Part shown: positions 44,053-52,932 of the stretch, in pieces
Numbering within the stretch: position 1 is the first letter of the stretch
Layout of the letters: every line of letters starts with the position of its first letter
Notes under the pieces: model-generated
What the model saw: only the letters and a program-made list of their open reading frames with translations
Told to the model about the DNA's origin: nothing
Database searches by the model: none
Program-made: the position numbers and the translations under genes
From: Sipunculus nudus
Taxonomy: Eukaryota > Annelida > Sipuncula > Golfingiida > Sipunculidae
NCBI GenBank assembly: GCA_026874595.1
Contig: JAPPUL010000076.1
Coordinates: forward strand, 186,001-250,000
Reading direction: 5' to 3'
Length of the DNA stretch: 64,000 bases

Positions 44053-46815
44053 ATGGCTGATGAGAATAAAGAAGGACTTGAAGGCGTTGAAAACCTTAAC
44101 GAGGGTGAGAAAGAGAAGATATTAAAGTTCATGGATAAGGAGCAAGGAGGGTTTCGGAAGCTAAGGAAAAGCTGGTATATAGTGGCGGGGATATTCTCTT
44201 ACATACTGGTACTCTCTTATTTATATGGAGCAGGCATACAACCATTCAGCGATCAGTATCACCGTGGGATATATGTATTAATAACTTTTGTTTTAGTATT
44301 TTTGTTATTTCCGTTCTCGCGAATAGAAGACTATAAAAAGAGCTATACAACCTCCCTTATAATGAACGTGGTGTATTTGCTATTAATGTTTTTATGGATA
44401 TTAAATGCGTTTGGGGTTTCTGGGGTAGAAGAAAGCTCTGATCTTGGATATGTAGTGTACTACGGGGTTGGGGTAATATTGTTTGCGTATGGGGGATATG
44501 TAATACGCGGTTTAAGCACACTAGCGCATAAAGGTAAAGATGTTAGAGGCAGGCGTTTAGTAAATTATGTTTTTTTGGGGCTAGTGTTTCTTCTTAGTAT
44601 ATATTGGCTTGTAAACTTCGTAATATTTTTGGGCAGTGCAGAGCTTGTAAATGCAAAAACGGCTTCAGAAGAGATAAAGATAATAGGCTATAGTTTTAGT
44701 TTGGGAGGGGCCCGAGTTTTTATAGGCTGGGTTTTGACGCTATTTGGGATATGCGTACTTTTGTATTTGTATTTGAAGCCATTTTTGAAGAGATTGGGAA
44801 TAGATGAGGCAGGAGACAGGCCGGTATTGTCGGACATGGTATTTTTGCTTGGAGCGTTATGTAGTATAGGGTACTGGATGTTTGTGTATGTTGAGTTGAC
44901 CTCTCGAATTGGTCTTGAGAGTGATTTTGATTTTCTAATAAGCGTAATAGGTATAATGGTATCGCTTGAGGTAACGAGGCGGGTATTGGGGTGGTCGCTA
45001 ACGATATTTGGGGTAGTATTTCTAGCCTATTCGTATTTTGGAGCCTATAGTTTCGTACCCGAGTTATTACAACACGGAGGTAATTCATTAAAGGAAGTAT
45101 TTGTATCAGTATTCATAAATAAGCACGGCACATTTGGTATAATGGCATATGTGCTTGCAACTTATGTAATACTGTTTATATTCTTTGGCGCATTTTTAAG
45201 TAAATCAGGTTCAACAAATTTCTTTGTAGAGTTTGCGCTATCAGCGGCAGGAAAGAGGGTAGGGGGACCAGCAAAGGTTTCGGTAATAGCATCAGCGTTG
45301 TTTGGGTCTATATCGGGCAGTGCAATAGCTAACACGGTGTCAACAGGAATATTTACAATACCGTTAATGAAGCGGGCAGGGTTCAGGCCGCACGTTGCAG
45401 GAGCCATAGAGCCATCAGCGTCGATAGCGGGAATGTTCTTGCCACCTATAATGGGGGCAGGAGGCTTTATAATGGCGGAGATGACGGAGACAGCATATTC
45501 GACTATTATGCTAGTAGCGATATTCCCAGCTTTGATGTATATACTTGGTGTTTTTGCGATGATACATTTTGAGGCAAAGAAATATCACCTTACGGGGATG
45601 GAAGATAGGATTGAGAGTATGAAAGAGCTTTTAAAGCGAGATGGATATTTGGCCTTACCTCTTATTGTTATAACCTGGCTTATGATAAAAGCCTTTTCAC
45701 CTGGGTATGCAGCTTTTTATGGTGTTATAACATGTATTTTAGTATCTGTAGTAAATAAGAGTATAGATAAGAGCAAACGAGTTATGTTGTGGACTCTGGT
45801 TCCCATTACATTCAAAATAGCACTTGATATACTCCTTTTTATAATAATAGAAATCACAGGGAATGCGGGTCTTATAAAAGATATATATACATTAGATCCT
45901 GTATATCTTTTTCTTTTTAGTATAGGACTCTTTTTGGTTTTAGGTTTTAGTATTTCGGGAGTGCGAGACTGGTTTTTAAATTTACTTAAAGAAATTTATT
46001 ATGAGAGTGGGGATGCTATTTTACAGGGCGCAAGACAGACCTTGGTAATAGGAGCTACTATAGGGGTTATTGGTATTATAGTTGGGGTTATATACCAAAC
46101 TGGGATTGGGCTTAAGTTTTCTCAGATTATATTAAAAAGCTCATCAAGTCTTGCAGATGCGTTTGCCTATCCGATAGCAAACATGTTTGGTTTGGAAATA
46201 GAAAGTATTTTACAAGTTTCTAAGATATTATTTACAGTTATATTAATAGCGTTTGCGTCGCTAATACTTGGGATGGGAGTTCCGGTAACAGCAGCTTATG
46301 TTATTACAGTGTCGCTTGTGGCTGTTGCATTGCAAGAACTTGGGGTTGCTTTGATTGCTGCTCATATGATAGTTTATTGGTTTAGTCAAGATTCAAATAT
46401 AACGCCGCCTGTTTGTATTGCTGCATATGCAGGTGCGGCAATTGCAGGTTCAAACCCTTGGCAAACGGGCTGGACATCTTTTAAATTTGCTAAGATGCTT
46501 TATGTTATGCCAATTCTGTTTGCATTTGTGCCGGAGGTTTTACTTACTTCGCCTGAGGGTGTTTATTTTGATGTTTCTTTATGGCGTGTTTTTGTTGTTT
46601 TCTCATCCACCATATTAGGGACAATAGCGTTTGCAGCCCTAACCCAAGGCTTTCTTGCAAGAAAAACTAAACTCTGGGAGTTTATTCTGCTTATACCTAT
46701 TACTATTTTAGTTTATTGGCCTGAGATATTTTCTACTCTAATTGGCGCTGCTCTTTTTGTGGGTATTTACTTTATACAGACTAAAAGACCTATTGACCCA
46801 ATTCCGACTACGTAA
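44053..46815 (+). CDS. TRAP transporter fused permease (4TM/12TM)
   Basis: The 920-residue inner-membrane protein fuses the small and large TRAP permease subunits, the form that pairs with TAXI binding proteins. A charged N-terminus (~40 residues) precedes the membrane segments. The large-subunit signature is SALFGSISGSAIANTVSTGI near residue 415, followed by GAIEPSASIAGMFLPPIMGAGGF. It imports an organic acid driven by an ion gradient. Ile and Val codons change from ATA/GTA to ATT/GTT at about 45650, inside the gene. It converges on cobU with 22 bases between stops and no hairpin. Confidence 0.95.
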   Translation: MADENKEGLEGVENLNEGEKEKILKFMDKEQGGFRKLRKSWYIVAGIFSYILVLSYLYGAGIQPFSDQYHRGIYVLITFVLVFLLFPFSRIEDYKKSYTTSLIMNVVYLLLMFLWILNAFGVSGVEESSDLGYVVYYGVGVILFAYGGYVIRGLSTLAHKGKDVRGRRLVNYVFLGLVFLLSIYWLVNFVIFLGSAELVNAKTASEEIKIIGYSFSLGGARVFIGWVLTLFGICVLLYLYLKPFLKRLGIDEAGDRPVLSDMVFLLGALCSIGYWMFVYVELTSRIGLESDFDFLISVIGIMVSLEVTRRVLGWSLTIFGVVFLAYSYFGAYSFVPELLQHGGNSLKEVFVSVFINKHGTFGIMAYVLATYVILFIFFGAFLSKSGSTNFFVEFALSAAGKRVGGPAKVSVIASALFGSISGSAIANTVSTGIFTIPLMKRAGFRPHVAGAIEPSASIAGMFLPPIMGAGGFIMAEMTETAYSTIMLVAIFPALMYILGVFAMIHFEAKKYHLTGMEDRIESMKELLKRDGYLALPLIVITWLMIKAFSPGYAAFYGVITCILVSVVNKSIDKSKRVMLWTLVPITFKIALDILLFIIIEITGNAGLIKDIYTLDPVYLFLFSIGLFLVLGFSISGVRDWFLNLLKEIYYESGDAILQGARQTLVIGATIGVIGIIVGVIYQTGIGLKFSQIILKSSSSLADAFAYPIANMFGLEIESILQVSKILFTVILIAFASLILGMGVPVTAAYVITVSLVAVALQELGVALIAAHMIVYWFSQDSNITPPVCIAAYAGAAIAGSNPWQTGWTSFKFAKMLYVMPILFAFVPEVLLTSPEGVYFDVSLWRVFVVFSSTILGTIAFAALTQGFLARKTKLWEFILLIPITILVYWPEIFSTLIGAALFVGIYFIQTKRPIDPIPTT

Positions 46816-46837
46816 GTGCTTGTATTAGTATAATATT

Positions 46838-47359
46838 CTAGTTTGGCTTTAGTCTTAATGCTTGTCCTGCAAAACAAAGATAGACTTCTTGGCAATATTT
46901 ACCAAATAGAAGATCTATCTCCCCAGATAAATCTATAAATTCACGGGCAAGCTTATTTGGTGGCATTATACCATGACCGACTGACTCCTTTACAAATACA
47001 AGTGTTTTGTCTGTCTTTAATATCCTTTCCATAATATCTAATATTAGCCTTCCATCCTTTTTCTCGTATAGCATGTTGTTTAGCCACATATTTACTGACT
47101 CTATTAATATTGGATTTTCATTATCTGTCTCCTTTATTACTTTCTCTATTTTTAAAGGCTCTTCTTTTGTTAGGAATTTATCTTTACGGCGCTTTTTATG
47201 CAGCTTTATCCTAGTCTCCATCTCAGAGTCTATTATTTTTGCTGTTGCAAGGTATAGCGGTTTTACGGTTCTTTTGCAAAGGCTTAGTATCTTTTTCTCT
47301 GCTAAGGACGATTTGCCACTCCGCACGCCTCCTATGTAGCCTATCTTTATATTATACAT
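46838..47359 (-). CDS. cobU: Adenosylcobinamide kinase/guanylyltransferase
   Basis: The 173-residue protein phosphorylates adenosylcobinamide and attaches GMP during nucleotide-loop assembly. The Walker A motif is GGVRSGKSSLAE near residues 10-21. YLATAKIIDSEMETRIKLHK near 37 contains the family's conserved histidine. It is the last gene of the cobalamin operon and overlaps cbiB by 13 bases. Residue spacing matches CobU without gaps. Confidence 0.94.
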   Translation of the reverse strand: MYNIKIGYIGGVRSGKSSLAEKKILSLCKRTVKPLYLATAKIIDSEMETRIKLHKKRRKDKFLTKEEPLKIEKVIKETDNENPILIESVNMWLNNMLYEKKDGRLILDIMERILKTDKTLVFVKESVGHGIMPPNKLAREFIDLSGEIDLLFGKYCQEVYLCFAGQALRLKPN

Positions 47360-48273
47360 AGTATTAGTATTCCAAGTAGCAATATGTCAAGCCGCCTACC
47401 TAAAGATAGCGCCCGCTCTACATCGCTTTTTTGTAATTTACAACGTCCGCCTACCCCAAGTAAGCCCTTCTCTTTAAATTTATCATTATAATAGCCCCCT
47501 CCCCCAAGCTCAACGCCTACATATAATGCCATCGCACTCATAGGAAAACCTGCATTCGGACTCTCTTGCTCTTTTCCCTCCTTTATAACCTGTTTTAAAA
47601 GACTTAGCTTAAACCCTTTCATCAAAAGTATTTTCATCAAAAGTATTAAAAGAGCTGTTAGCCTTGAGGGTATGTAGTTTAGTAAGTCATCTAGCTTGGC
47701 TGATAGTTTCCCAAATCTAATGTTTTTAATATCCTTATAACCTACCATAGAATCTAATGTTGATATCGCTTTGTATATGAATAATCCGTAAAGCCCGCCT
47801 ACAAGCAAATAGAAAAGTGGGGCTATTAGTCCGTCACTTAGATTCTCGCTATACGTTTCTATGCTGCATTTATATATTTCATTATCATCCATTCCGGTTG
47901 TATCACGCGTTATTAGCATGCTAAGTCGTGCCCGCCTCTCCTCTTGACTTGCAGCTTCCAAAACCCCTAAAACACTATCTTTTAACATCGCACTTGAAAG
48001 ACCCATAGAACCAATAAGTCCACTTAGCCCCACATATAAGGGATGTGGCAGAAGGCTTAGTAAAAGATTTATTAAATATATTAGTATTATTACTTGCAAA
48101 ATTAAACTAAATGTTAAAAGGCCGCCCGAAAGCACGCTGTCTTTATAATAGCGCTTTTTATAGAAGTTTATATAGTCTCCCATTAAAATTATCGGGTGCT
48201 TTAGTCTTTTCGGTTCTGAGAATAGTAGATCTGTTATATAGGCAAGTAGCCCAAGTGAAACATTTATTTCCAA
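47347..48273 (-). CDS. cbiB: Adenosylcobinamide-phosphate synthase CbiB
   Basis: The 308-residue integral membrane protein attaches aminopropanol (phosphate) to adenosylcobyric acid. Family signatures are HPIILMGDYINFYKK near 21, ITRDTTGMDDNEIYKCSIET near 121, ENLSDGLIAPLFYLLVGG near 142, and ESPNAGFPMSAMALYVGVEL near 238. It overlaps cobU (13 bases) and cobC (10 bases). A 14-base direct repeat encodes a doubled MKILL-like motif near residue 215 (47622-47650). Confidence 0.94.
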   Translation of the reverse strand: MEINVSLGLLAYITDLLFSEPKRLKHPIILMGDYINFYKKRYYKDSVLSGGLLTFSLILQVIILIYLINLLLSLLPHPLYVGLSGLIGSMGLSSAMLKDSVLGVLEAASQEERRARLSMLITRDTTGMDDNEIYKCSIETYSENLSDGLIAPLFYLLVGGLYGLFIYKAISTLDSMVGYKDIKNIRFGKLSAKLDDLLNYIPSRLTALLILLMKILLMKGFKLSLLKQVIKEGKEQESPNAGFPMSAMALYVGVELGGGGYYNDKFKEKGLLGVGGRCKLQKSDVERALSLGRRLDILLLGILILCII

Positions 48274-48872
48274 TTTATGTACTCTATCATAAATCCATTT
48301 GCCCTTTTATTTAGCTTCGTTACACTTTTATTTGATATTTCTAATCTTAATGAGTTTTTAACGCTTAAACCCAGTATCTTTCCAAGTATTGCAAGTATTA
48401 TTCCTTTGTGCGTTATTATTACTTTGTCTTTTATTTTGTCTTTACTAATACCATCTCCTTCATAAGTCTCTTTTATAAGCTCTTGCATAAACTCATCTGA
48501 TCGCATAGTTAATTCTTTGTAAGACTCCCCGTTTGGACACTTTGTGTTTAATATATCCTTTTCCCATTCCATGAATTCTTCTTTGTCTATATAAGCCCAA
48601 TTCTGCATCTCCCAGTCCCCAAAATTAAGCTCCATAAGCCTCTCATCTACTTTATAAGATAAATCTTTAACATGCTCTTTTAAATACTTTGCTACCAACA
48701 AACACCGACTTAGCGGACTTGTATACACTTCCTTTTCTCTATCTATTTTTAACTTGTCTAAAAGCTCTTGGCAATCTTTTTTAAAGCCTCTATGTGGCTT
48801 TAGGTCCGTTTGCCCGTAGCATATATTTCCTTTAAGCTCTACCTTTGGATGTCTTATTAAATATATATTCAT
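48264..48872 (-). CDS. cobC: Alpha-ribazole phosphatase-like histidine phosphatase
   Basis: The 202-residue histidine-phosphatase protein begins MNIYLIRHPKVELKGNICYG with the phospho-histidine in RHP, then YTSPLSRCLLVA near 51 and the second histidine in VIITHKGIIL near 152. RHP in place of RHG together with ICYGQTDL is usual for proteobacterial CobC proteins. It removes the 5' phosphate in lower-ligand assembly. It overlaps cbiB and lies 3 bases after cobS. Confidence 0.88.
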   Translation of the reverse strand: MNIYLIRHPKVELKGNICYGQTDLKPHRGFKKDCQELLDKLKIDREKEVYTSPLSRCLLVAKYLKEHVKDLSYKVDERLMELNFGDWEMQNWAYIDKEEFMEWEKDILNTKCPNGESYKELTMRSDEFMQELIKETYEGDGISKDKIKDKVIITHKGIILAILGKILGLSVKNSLRLEISNKSVTKLNKRANGFMIEYINWK

Positions 48873-48875
48873 GTT

Positions 48876-49703
48876 TTATGATACTATAAGAAGACTTAAA
48901 TATAAAAGGCTCTTGGAAAATGCAATCGTTGCCCCTAGTGTGTCCCCTGTATACCCTCCTATACGCCTTTTTACAAAAGTGCCAAATGCATACCATAATA
49001 TGATTTGCAAAAACACGATAAATAGTCCTGAGCATTTGTATAAGATAATTATTGTAATAATTAAGATTGTTGCTTGGACAAGAGTTTGCCTTTTGGACAC
49101 TTCAAATATAGCGCCTTTTCCTCCTCTGCCTTTTCCTTCTCTGCCTTTTTCCCCTTGCCCATTCCTTGCATAATCTTGACTGCTTATGTAAGATATTGCC
49201 AAAACCATGCTTGTTGTGCTCCCAAGCAATATTGCTCCTATCAGATGTCCTGTCTGGCTTAGTAGGCTAAGGCTTACATAATCTATTAATATGTTAAGTG
49301 TTATGCCAAGTGTCCCGTAAGTCCCAAGATTATGGTCTTGCATTATCTTTAGGATATCTTCCTTATTGCCACCGTTGCCAAAACCATCACAAAAATCACC
49401 AAGCCCATCTTGATGTAATGCCCCAGTTAATATTATCGGGAATACTATGCCTCCAAGCAATATAGACAGATCTACAGGGAGTATCAGCTTTAGCAAACTT
49501 ATTACGAGTAGGGTCAAAACTCCAAGTAGAAGACTTACCAACGGAAAGTATTTTGCAACTCCTTTATAATCCTCGTTTGTTCCCCCCTCGTTTGCTCCCC
49601 CCTCGTTTGTTCCCCCCTCGTTTGCCCCTTTATCTATTCCTAGTGGAACTATTGTCAAGAACCTAAGCGCTTTTATAAGACTTTCTGTTTCTTTTGATAG
49701 CAT
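48876..49703 (-). CDS. cobS: Adenosylcobinamide-GDP ribazoletransferase
   Basis: The 275-residue membrane enzyme joins the lower ligand to adenosylcobinamide-GDP, the last assembly step. Its signature is GALHQDGLGDFCDGFGNGG near 95, then IMQDHNLGTYGTLGI near 122. Two low-complexity insertions not typical of the family stand out. One is a 15-bp in-frame repeat (GANEGGTNEGG-type, residues ~23-45). The other is a Gly/Lys/Arg-rich stretch (NGQGEKGREGKGRGGKG near 183-199), each within loops. The rest aligns well, so function is probably kept. Confidence 0.92.
   Translation of the reverse strand: MLSKETESLIKALRFLTIVPLGIDKGANEGGTNEGGANEGGTNEDYKGVAKYFPLVSLLLGVLTLLVISLLKLILPVDLSILLGGIVFPIILTGALHQDGLGDFCDGFGNGGNKEDILKIMQDHNLGTYGTLGITLNILIDYVSLSLLSQTGHLIGAILLGSTTSMVLAISYISSQDYARNGQGEKGREGKGRGGKGAIFEVSKRQTLVQATILIITIIILYKCSGLFIVFLQIILWYAFGTFVKRRIGGYTGDTLGATIAFSKSLLYLSLLIVS
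49567..49631. repeat. 15-bp in-frame repeat in cobS
   Basis: About four 15-base units encode (A/T)NEGG repeats near the N-terminus of CobS. Confidence 0.92.
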
Positions 49704-49710
49704 GTGTAAT

Positions 49711-50160
49711 CTATTTGGCGATCTTACTTAGTGCGTTTTGTACGTCTTCAGCGATAAATTCCTTTGCATATTTTCTGCTATGGGGTATTGTACAGCTTGA
49801 ACAGTCTAATATATAGACATCTTTATCCTTTGAATGATTAGTATGCTTTGCTTTCTTAGACTTTAGTGAACATCTTCCTATATACGTTTTGTCGCTCTTT
49901 TTGGTTACCTCCACCTCGTAATATCTACAATCACAGCCAAAACAGTTTAGAGTCCTTGTGTTATGGCATTTTGTATGCCTTTTGTATAAGGGACAAAAAT
50001 CAAGTTCTGCTACTTCCATATTATCAAAGTCAAAATAAGCATATATCTCTTCTTCTGTTTTTCCCGACAATAGTAACTTGTTTAGCAAGCTAAGACGCTT
50101 TTCCTTAAAACCATCTCGCCAGCTTGATATGGACTTAAGTATTTTGTCTACATCTATCAT
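49711..50160 (-). CDS. Cysteine-rich small-domain protein in the cobalamin operon
   Basis: The 149-residue protein has an N-terminal helical region (about 1-52) and a cysteine-rich domain: DFCPLYKRHTKCHNTRTLNCFG, then CDCRYY, CSLKSKKAKHT and CSSCTIPHS. It resembles the cysteine-rich small domain (PF04071-like), a presumed metal-binding unit often coded in cobalamin clusters. Its biochemical role is not established. It sits between cbiH and cobS with gaps of 5 and 7 bases, which ties it to the pathway. Cobalt or iron-sulfur handling is a guess. Confidence 0.7.
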   Translation of the reverse strand: MIDVDKILKSISSWRDGFKEKRLSLLNKLLLSGKTEEEIYAYFDFDNMEVAELDFCPLYKRHTKCHNTRTLNCFGCDCRYYEVEVTKKSDKTYIGRCSLKSKKAKHTNHSKDKDVYILDCSSCTIPHSRKYAKEFIAEDVQNALSKIAK

Positions 50161-50165
50161 ATTTA

Positions 50166-50942
50166 TTATTGTCTGCTTCCGTCTAGATTGTACTTGTTTA
50201 GATAGCCGCGGGGAGTTAGAACTCTTTTGTTCTTTGTGAATCTAGTTGATTCGTTGCCTATTATAAGCAACGTTGACATGTGTACACTCGGATTCTCAAT
50301 TCCATCTTCTATAAGCTCCTCTGTTGTCTTTATTTCTATCTGTTCGCTTTGCCGTGATACGTTCTGGGCTACTATTACAGGATGGGATTTATAAGCAGAT
50401 AAATATTCTAATAAACTCTCATAAGGTGCAAGGCGTTTTCTTGATTTTGGGTTCATGATTATTACTATAAAACCACTTTCAAGTGCACTCTTAAGGCGTT
50501 TTTCTATCTGCTCAAGCGGCGTTAGCCTATCAGATAAACTTATTACTGCAAAATCCTGGCTTATTGGTGCACCCGCTTTACATGCCGCCTCAAGTAAAGA
50601 TGGAACCCCTGATATAGTTTCAATCTCTAATTCATCCCATATCCCACGCTCATCTATTAGCTCAACCACAAGAGAGGCAAGCCCAAAGACATTTATATCG
50701 CCATTGGAAATGAGTGCAACCTTCTTATCCTCTAAGGCAAAGTCTATAGCTTTATGGCACCTGCTAATCTCTTCCGTCATCGAACTGTGATGAGTCTCCT
50801 TCCCTTCTATTACAGCTCCTAAATCATCAAGATACTTCTCATACCCGACAATTATGTCAACCTCATCAAGTATCTCTTTTGCTTTTAATGTTAGAAGTGA
50901 AGGGTCTCCAGGACCCGTTGATACTATGTATAGTGTTTTCAT
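50166..50942 (-). CDS. cbiH: Precorrin-3B C17-methyltransferase
   Basis: The 258-residue SAM-dependent methyltransferase begins with the tetrapyrrole-methylase signature TLYIVSTGPGDPSLLTLKA. GYEKYLDD, ALISNGDINVFGLASLVVEL and EAACKAGAPISQDFAVISLS follow. It methylates C17 with ring contraction in the anaerobic (cobalt-early) pathway. A CobJ role in the aerobic pathway is less likely because cbiD and cbiG are next to it. Confidence 0.93.
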   Translation of the reverse strand: MKTLYIVSTGPGDPSLLTLKAKEILDEVDIIVGYEKYLDDLGAVIEGKETHHSSMTEEISRCHKAIDFALEDKKVALISNGDINVFGLASLVVELIDERGIWDELEIETISGVPSLLEAACKAGAPISQDFAVISLSDRLTPLEQIEKRLKSALESGFIVIIMNPKSRKRLAPYESLLEYLSAYKSHPVIVAQNVSRQSEQIEIKTTEELIEDGIENPSVHMSTLLIIGNESTRFTKNKRVLTPRGYLNKYNLDGSRQ

Positions 50943-51026
50943 TGTATTTTCATCTCGCTTTTATTTTATAAAGTATTTGTCTTATAAAGATATTATAAAA
51001 CCGAATTAAAAGAATATTCTATAAAA

Positions 51027-52193
51027 CTAAAAAGCAGCAGCAAGCGTTATCGCTCCAAAGTAACTGCTCTTTCGTATGAAACATGTTTTATACTTAGAAC
51101 TTAATATAGCCGCAGGTTCACAAACTCCTTTTATACCAAAGAAGTGGCTTGCACGAGACTTTGTAAAATCTTCTTTTAGGCTATTTATCTGTTCTTTCGT
51201 ATAAAAATATATATCTTTTTTTGTCTTTGTTGATAATTCCAAAAGACCATGTTCATCGCTTTTAGCCGTAAAGGAGCCATAGGCACAGACATCTTGTAAG
51301 CTAATATTATTCTCTTTAAAGAATTGCTCTAATGCTTTATTTATAAGCTCAAAGCTAGTTCCTCTGTTTATTCCTATTCCTATAGTAACAAAAGGTACTT
51401 TGAGATATAAATCGATATGGCTTAAAGGCAATTTCGGTTTCGTTGGGCTTATCCATACTCTTGGAATATCTACTTCATATCCTTTATACTCATAATCTTT
51501 AATACTCATAATGTCAATAAACTTTATTAAATGCTTGTCCCTAAAGCTTTCATACATCTTATTAGCTTTTATAATATCATGTATTGTAGTGTAAGTTATA
51601 ACATGTATTTCTTCTTTGTTCAAAAGAGCGTTTGAGACCTTCTTTAAGGCTTTGATATTCTCTATTTCAAAGTTATTCTCTTTAGCAAACATATCAAATG
51701 CCGGTGTTTTGGTTTGATCTGTTGCTGTTGTTAGGAAAACTTCGGGTCTTGGCTTTATCTTTTCTTGTAGGAAAAGTGCATATTCATTACCACCGCCTAT
51801 GTGGCCTGACAAAAGCGGTATTATATATCTTAAATCAAAGCTTATTATTAGTATCCCAGGATCGCTTGTCTTGCTTTTTAATAAAGTGCTTATCTTTCTT
51901 ACCACTATCCCAGTTGCAAGAAAACATATTATTATATCATACCCGCTCCAAAGCCATTTTAAAAGCTCATCTATATCGCTATAAGTTTCTATTCCTTTTC
52001 CCTTTTCCTTACTCAGCCCGCTCCCCTGTCCGCTCCCCTTATCTTTTTCGGATATTGGCCTTTTCTTGTATAGGGTTATCTCATCAGCATTTTTATCTTT
52101 GAGTAAGATATCAAGTAAATTATGTCCACCTTCTTCTGAGAACTTGTTAATTGTTATTATTGCTATCTTTTGTATTTTGTGTGTTTTGCGCAT
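51027..52193 (-). CDS. cbiG: Cobalt-precorrin-5A hydrolase CbiG
   Basis: The 388-residue enzyme opens the lactone ring of cobalt-precorrin-5A with loss of acetaldehyde. The N-terminal CbiG domain (IIICFLATGIVVRKISTLLK, LLSGHIGGGNEYALFLQEKI) and the C-terminal domain (VTIGIGINRGTSFELINKAL, AAAILSS) are clear. Low-complexity sequence (GSGQGSGLSKEKGKG) lies near residue 55. The 5' end overlaps cbiF by 47 bases. Its presence supports the oxygen-independent route. Confidence 0.9.
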   Translation of the reverse strand: MRKTHKIQKIAIITINKFSEEGGHNLLDILLKDKNADEITLYKKRPISEKDKGSGQGSGLSKEKGKGIETYSDIDELLKWLWSGYDIIICFLATGIVVRKISTLLKSKTSDPGILIISFDLRYIIPLLSGHIGGGNEYALFLQEKIKPRPEVFLTTATDQTKTPAFDMFAKENNFEIENIKALKKVSNALLNKEEIHVITYTTIHDIIKANKMYESFRDKHLIKFIDIMSIKDYEYKGYEVDIPRVWISPTKPKLPLSHIDLYLKVPFVTIGIGINRGTSFELINKALEQFFKENNISLQDVCAYGSFTAKSDEHGLLELSTKTKKDIYFYTKEQINSLKEDFTKSRASHFFGIKGVCEPAAILSSKYKTCFIRKSSYFGAITLAAAF

Positions 52194-52932
52194 TTATCTT
52201 CTCCTCATTGTATAAATGAGATGCTCCGCCCTCCTCCTGATTTAGATAATTGCCAAATAAGATTAGAGCAAGGCCTTTTATGTTTAATTCTTTAACCTTA
52301 TTTTCTATTGTATCCAAAGTCCCTTTCAATACCCTCTGACCCTCTTCCCAAGTCGCTTTCTCAACAACCCAACAAGGCGTTTTAGCACTGTATCCAAGCC
52401 TTAGTGCCTCGTCTTTTAGCTTGTTTAGAAGCTGTATGGATAAATAAAAGACTATTGATGAGTTTTTACAACTTAATATCGTTGATAGCTTTTCTGGATT
52501 CTTTGTCTTTCCTTCTATCCTCGTTAGTATTAGTGTTTGCGAGGTGTGGGGCAGTGTGTATTCTATGTTTAGTAAAGACGCTGCTCCTGAGGCCGATGTT
52601 ACTCCCGGTACCACCTCGTATCCTATATTCTTATTCTTTAAATGATTTATTTGTTTTGCTATAGTTGAATATAGACTTGGGTCTCCTGTGTGAAGTCTTA
52701 CTACTATTCCCTTTTTTACATTCTCTTCTAAAAACTCATAAATCTCCTCATAGCTCATCTTAAATGACGATCTTATAATACACAAAGCCCCTGCCCATTT
52801 AAGTAACCCCTTAGGCACCAAGGAGCCGGTATATAATATTGCCTTTGCTTGCTCTATAAGCTCTTTGCCTTTCAATGTTAAAAGCTTTGGGTCTCCCGGA
52901 CCCGCTCCTACGAAATATATTTTATTTGTCAT
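52147..52932 (-). CDS. cbiF: Cobalt-precorrin-4 C11-methyltransferase
   Basis: The 261-residue tetrapyrrole methylase starts IYFVGAGPGDPKLLTLKGKE and shows YTGSLVPKGLL, VRLHTGDPSLYSTIAKQINH and EVVPGVTSASGAAS. CbiF methylates C11. The C-terminal ~20 residues are Asn/Lys-rich and coincide with the 47-base overlap with cbiG. The start overlaps cbiET by 11 bases. Confidence 0.94.
   Translation of the reverse strand: MTNKIYFVGAGPGDPKLLTLKGKELIEQAKAILYTGSLVPKGLLKWAGALCIIRSSFKMSYEEIYEFLEENVKKGIVVRLHTGDPSLYSTIAKQINHLKNKNIGYEVVPGVTSASGAASLLNIEYTLPHTSQTLILTRIEGKTKNPEKLSTILSCKNSSIVFYLSIQLLNKLKDEALRLGYSAKTPCWVVEKATWEEGQRVLKGTLDTIENKVKELNIKGLALILFGNYLNQEEGGASHLYNEEKINAQNTQNTKDSNNNN

Noticed and set aside
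48820-48872. RHP instead of RHG in CobC as a broken active site
   Set aside because: RHP with ICYGxxDL is common in proteobacterial CobC proteins, and the catalytic histidine is kept.
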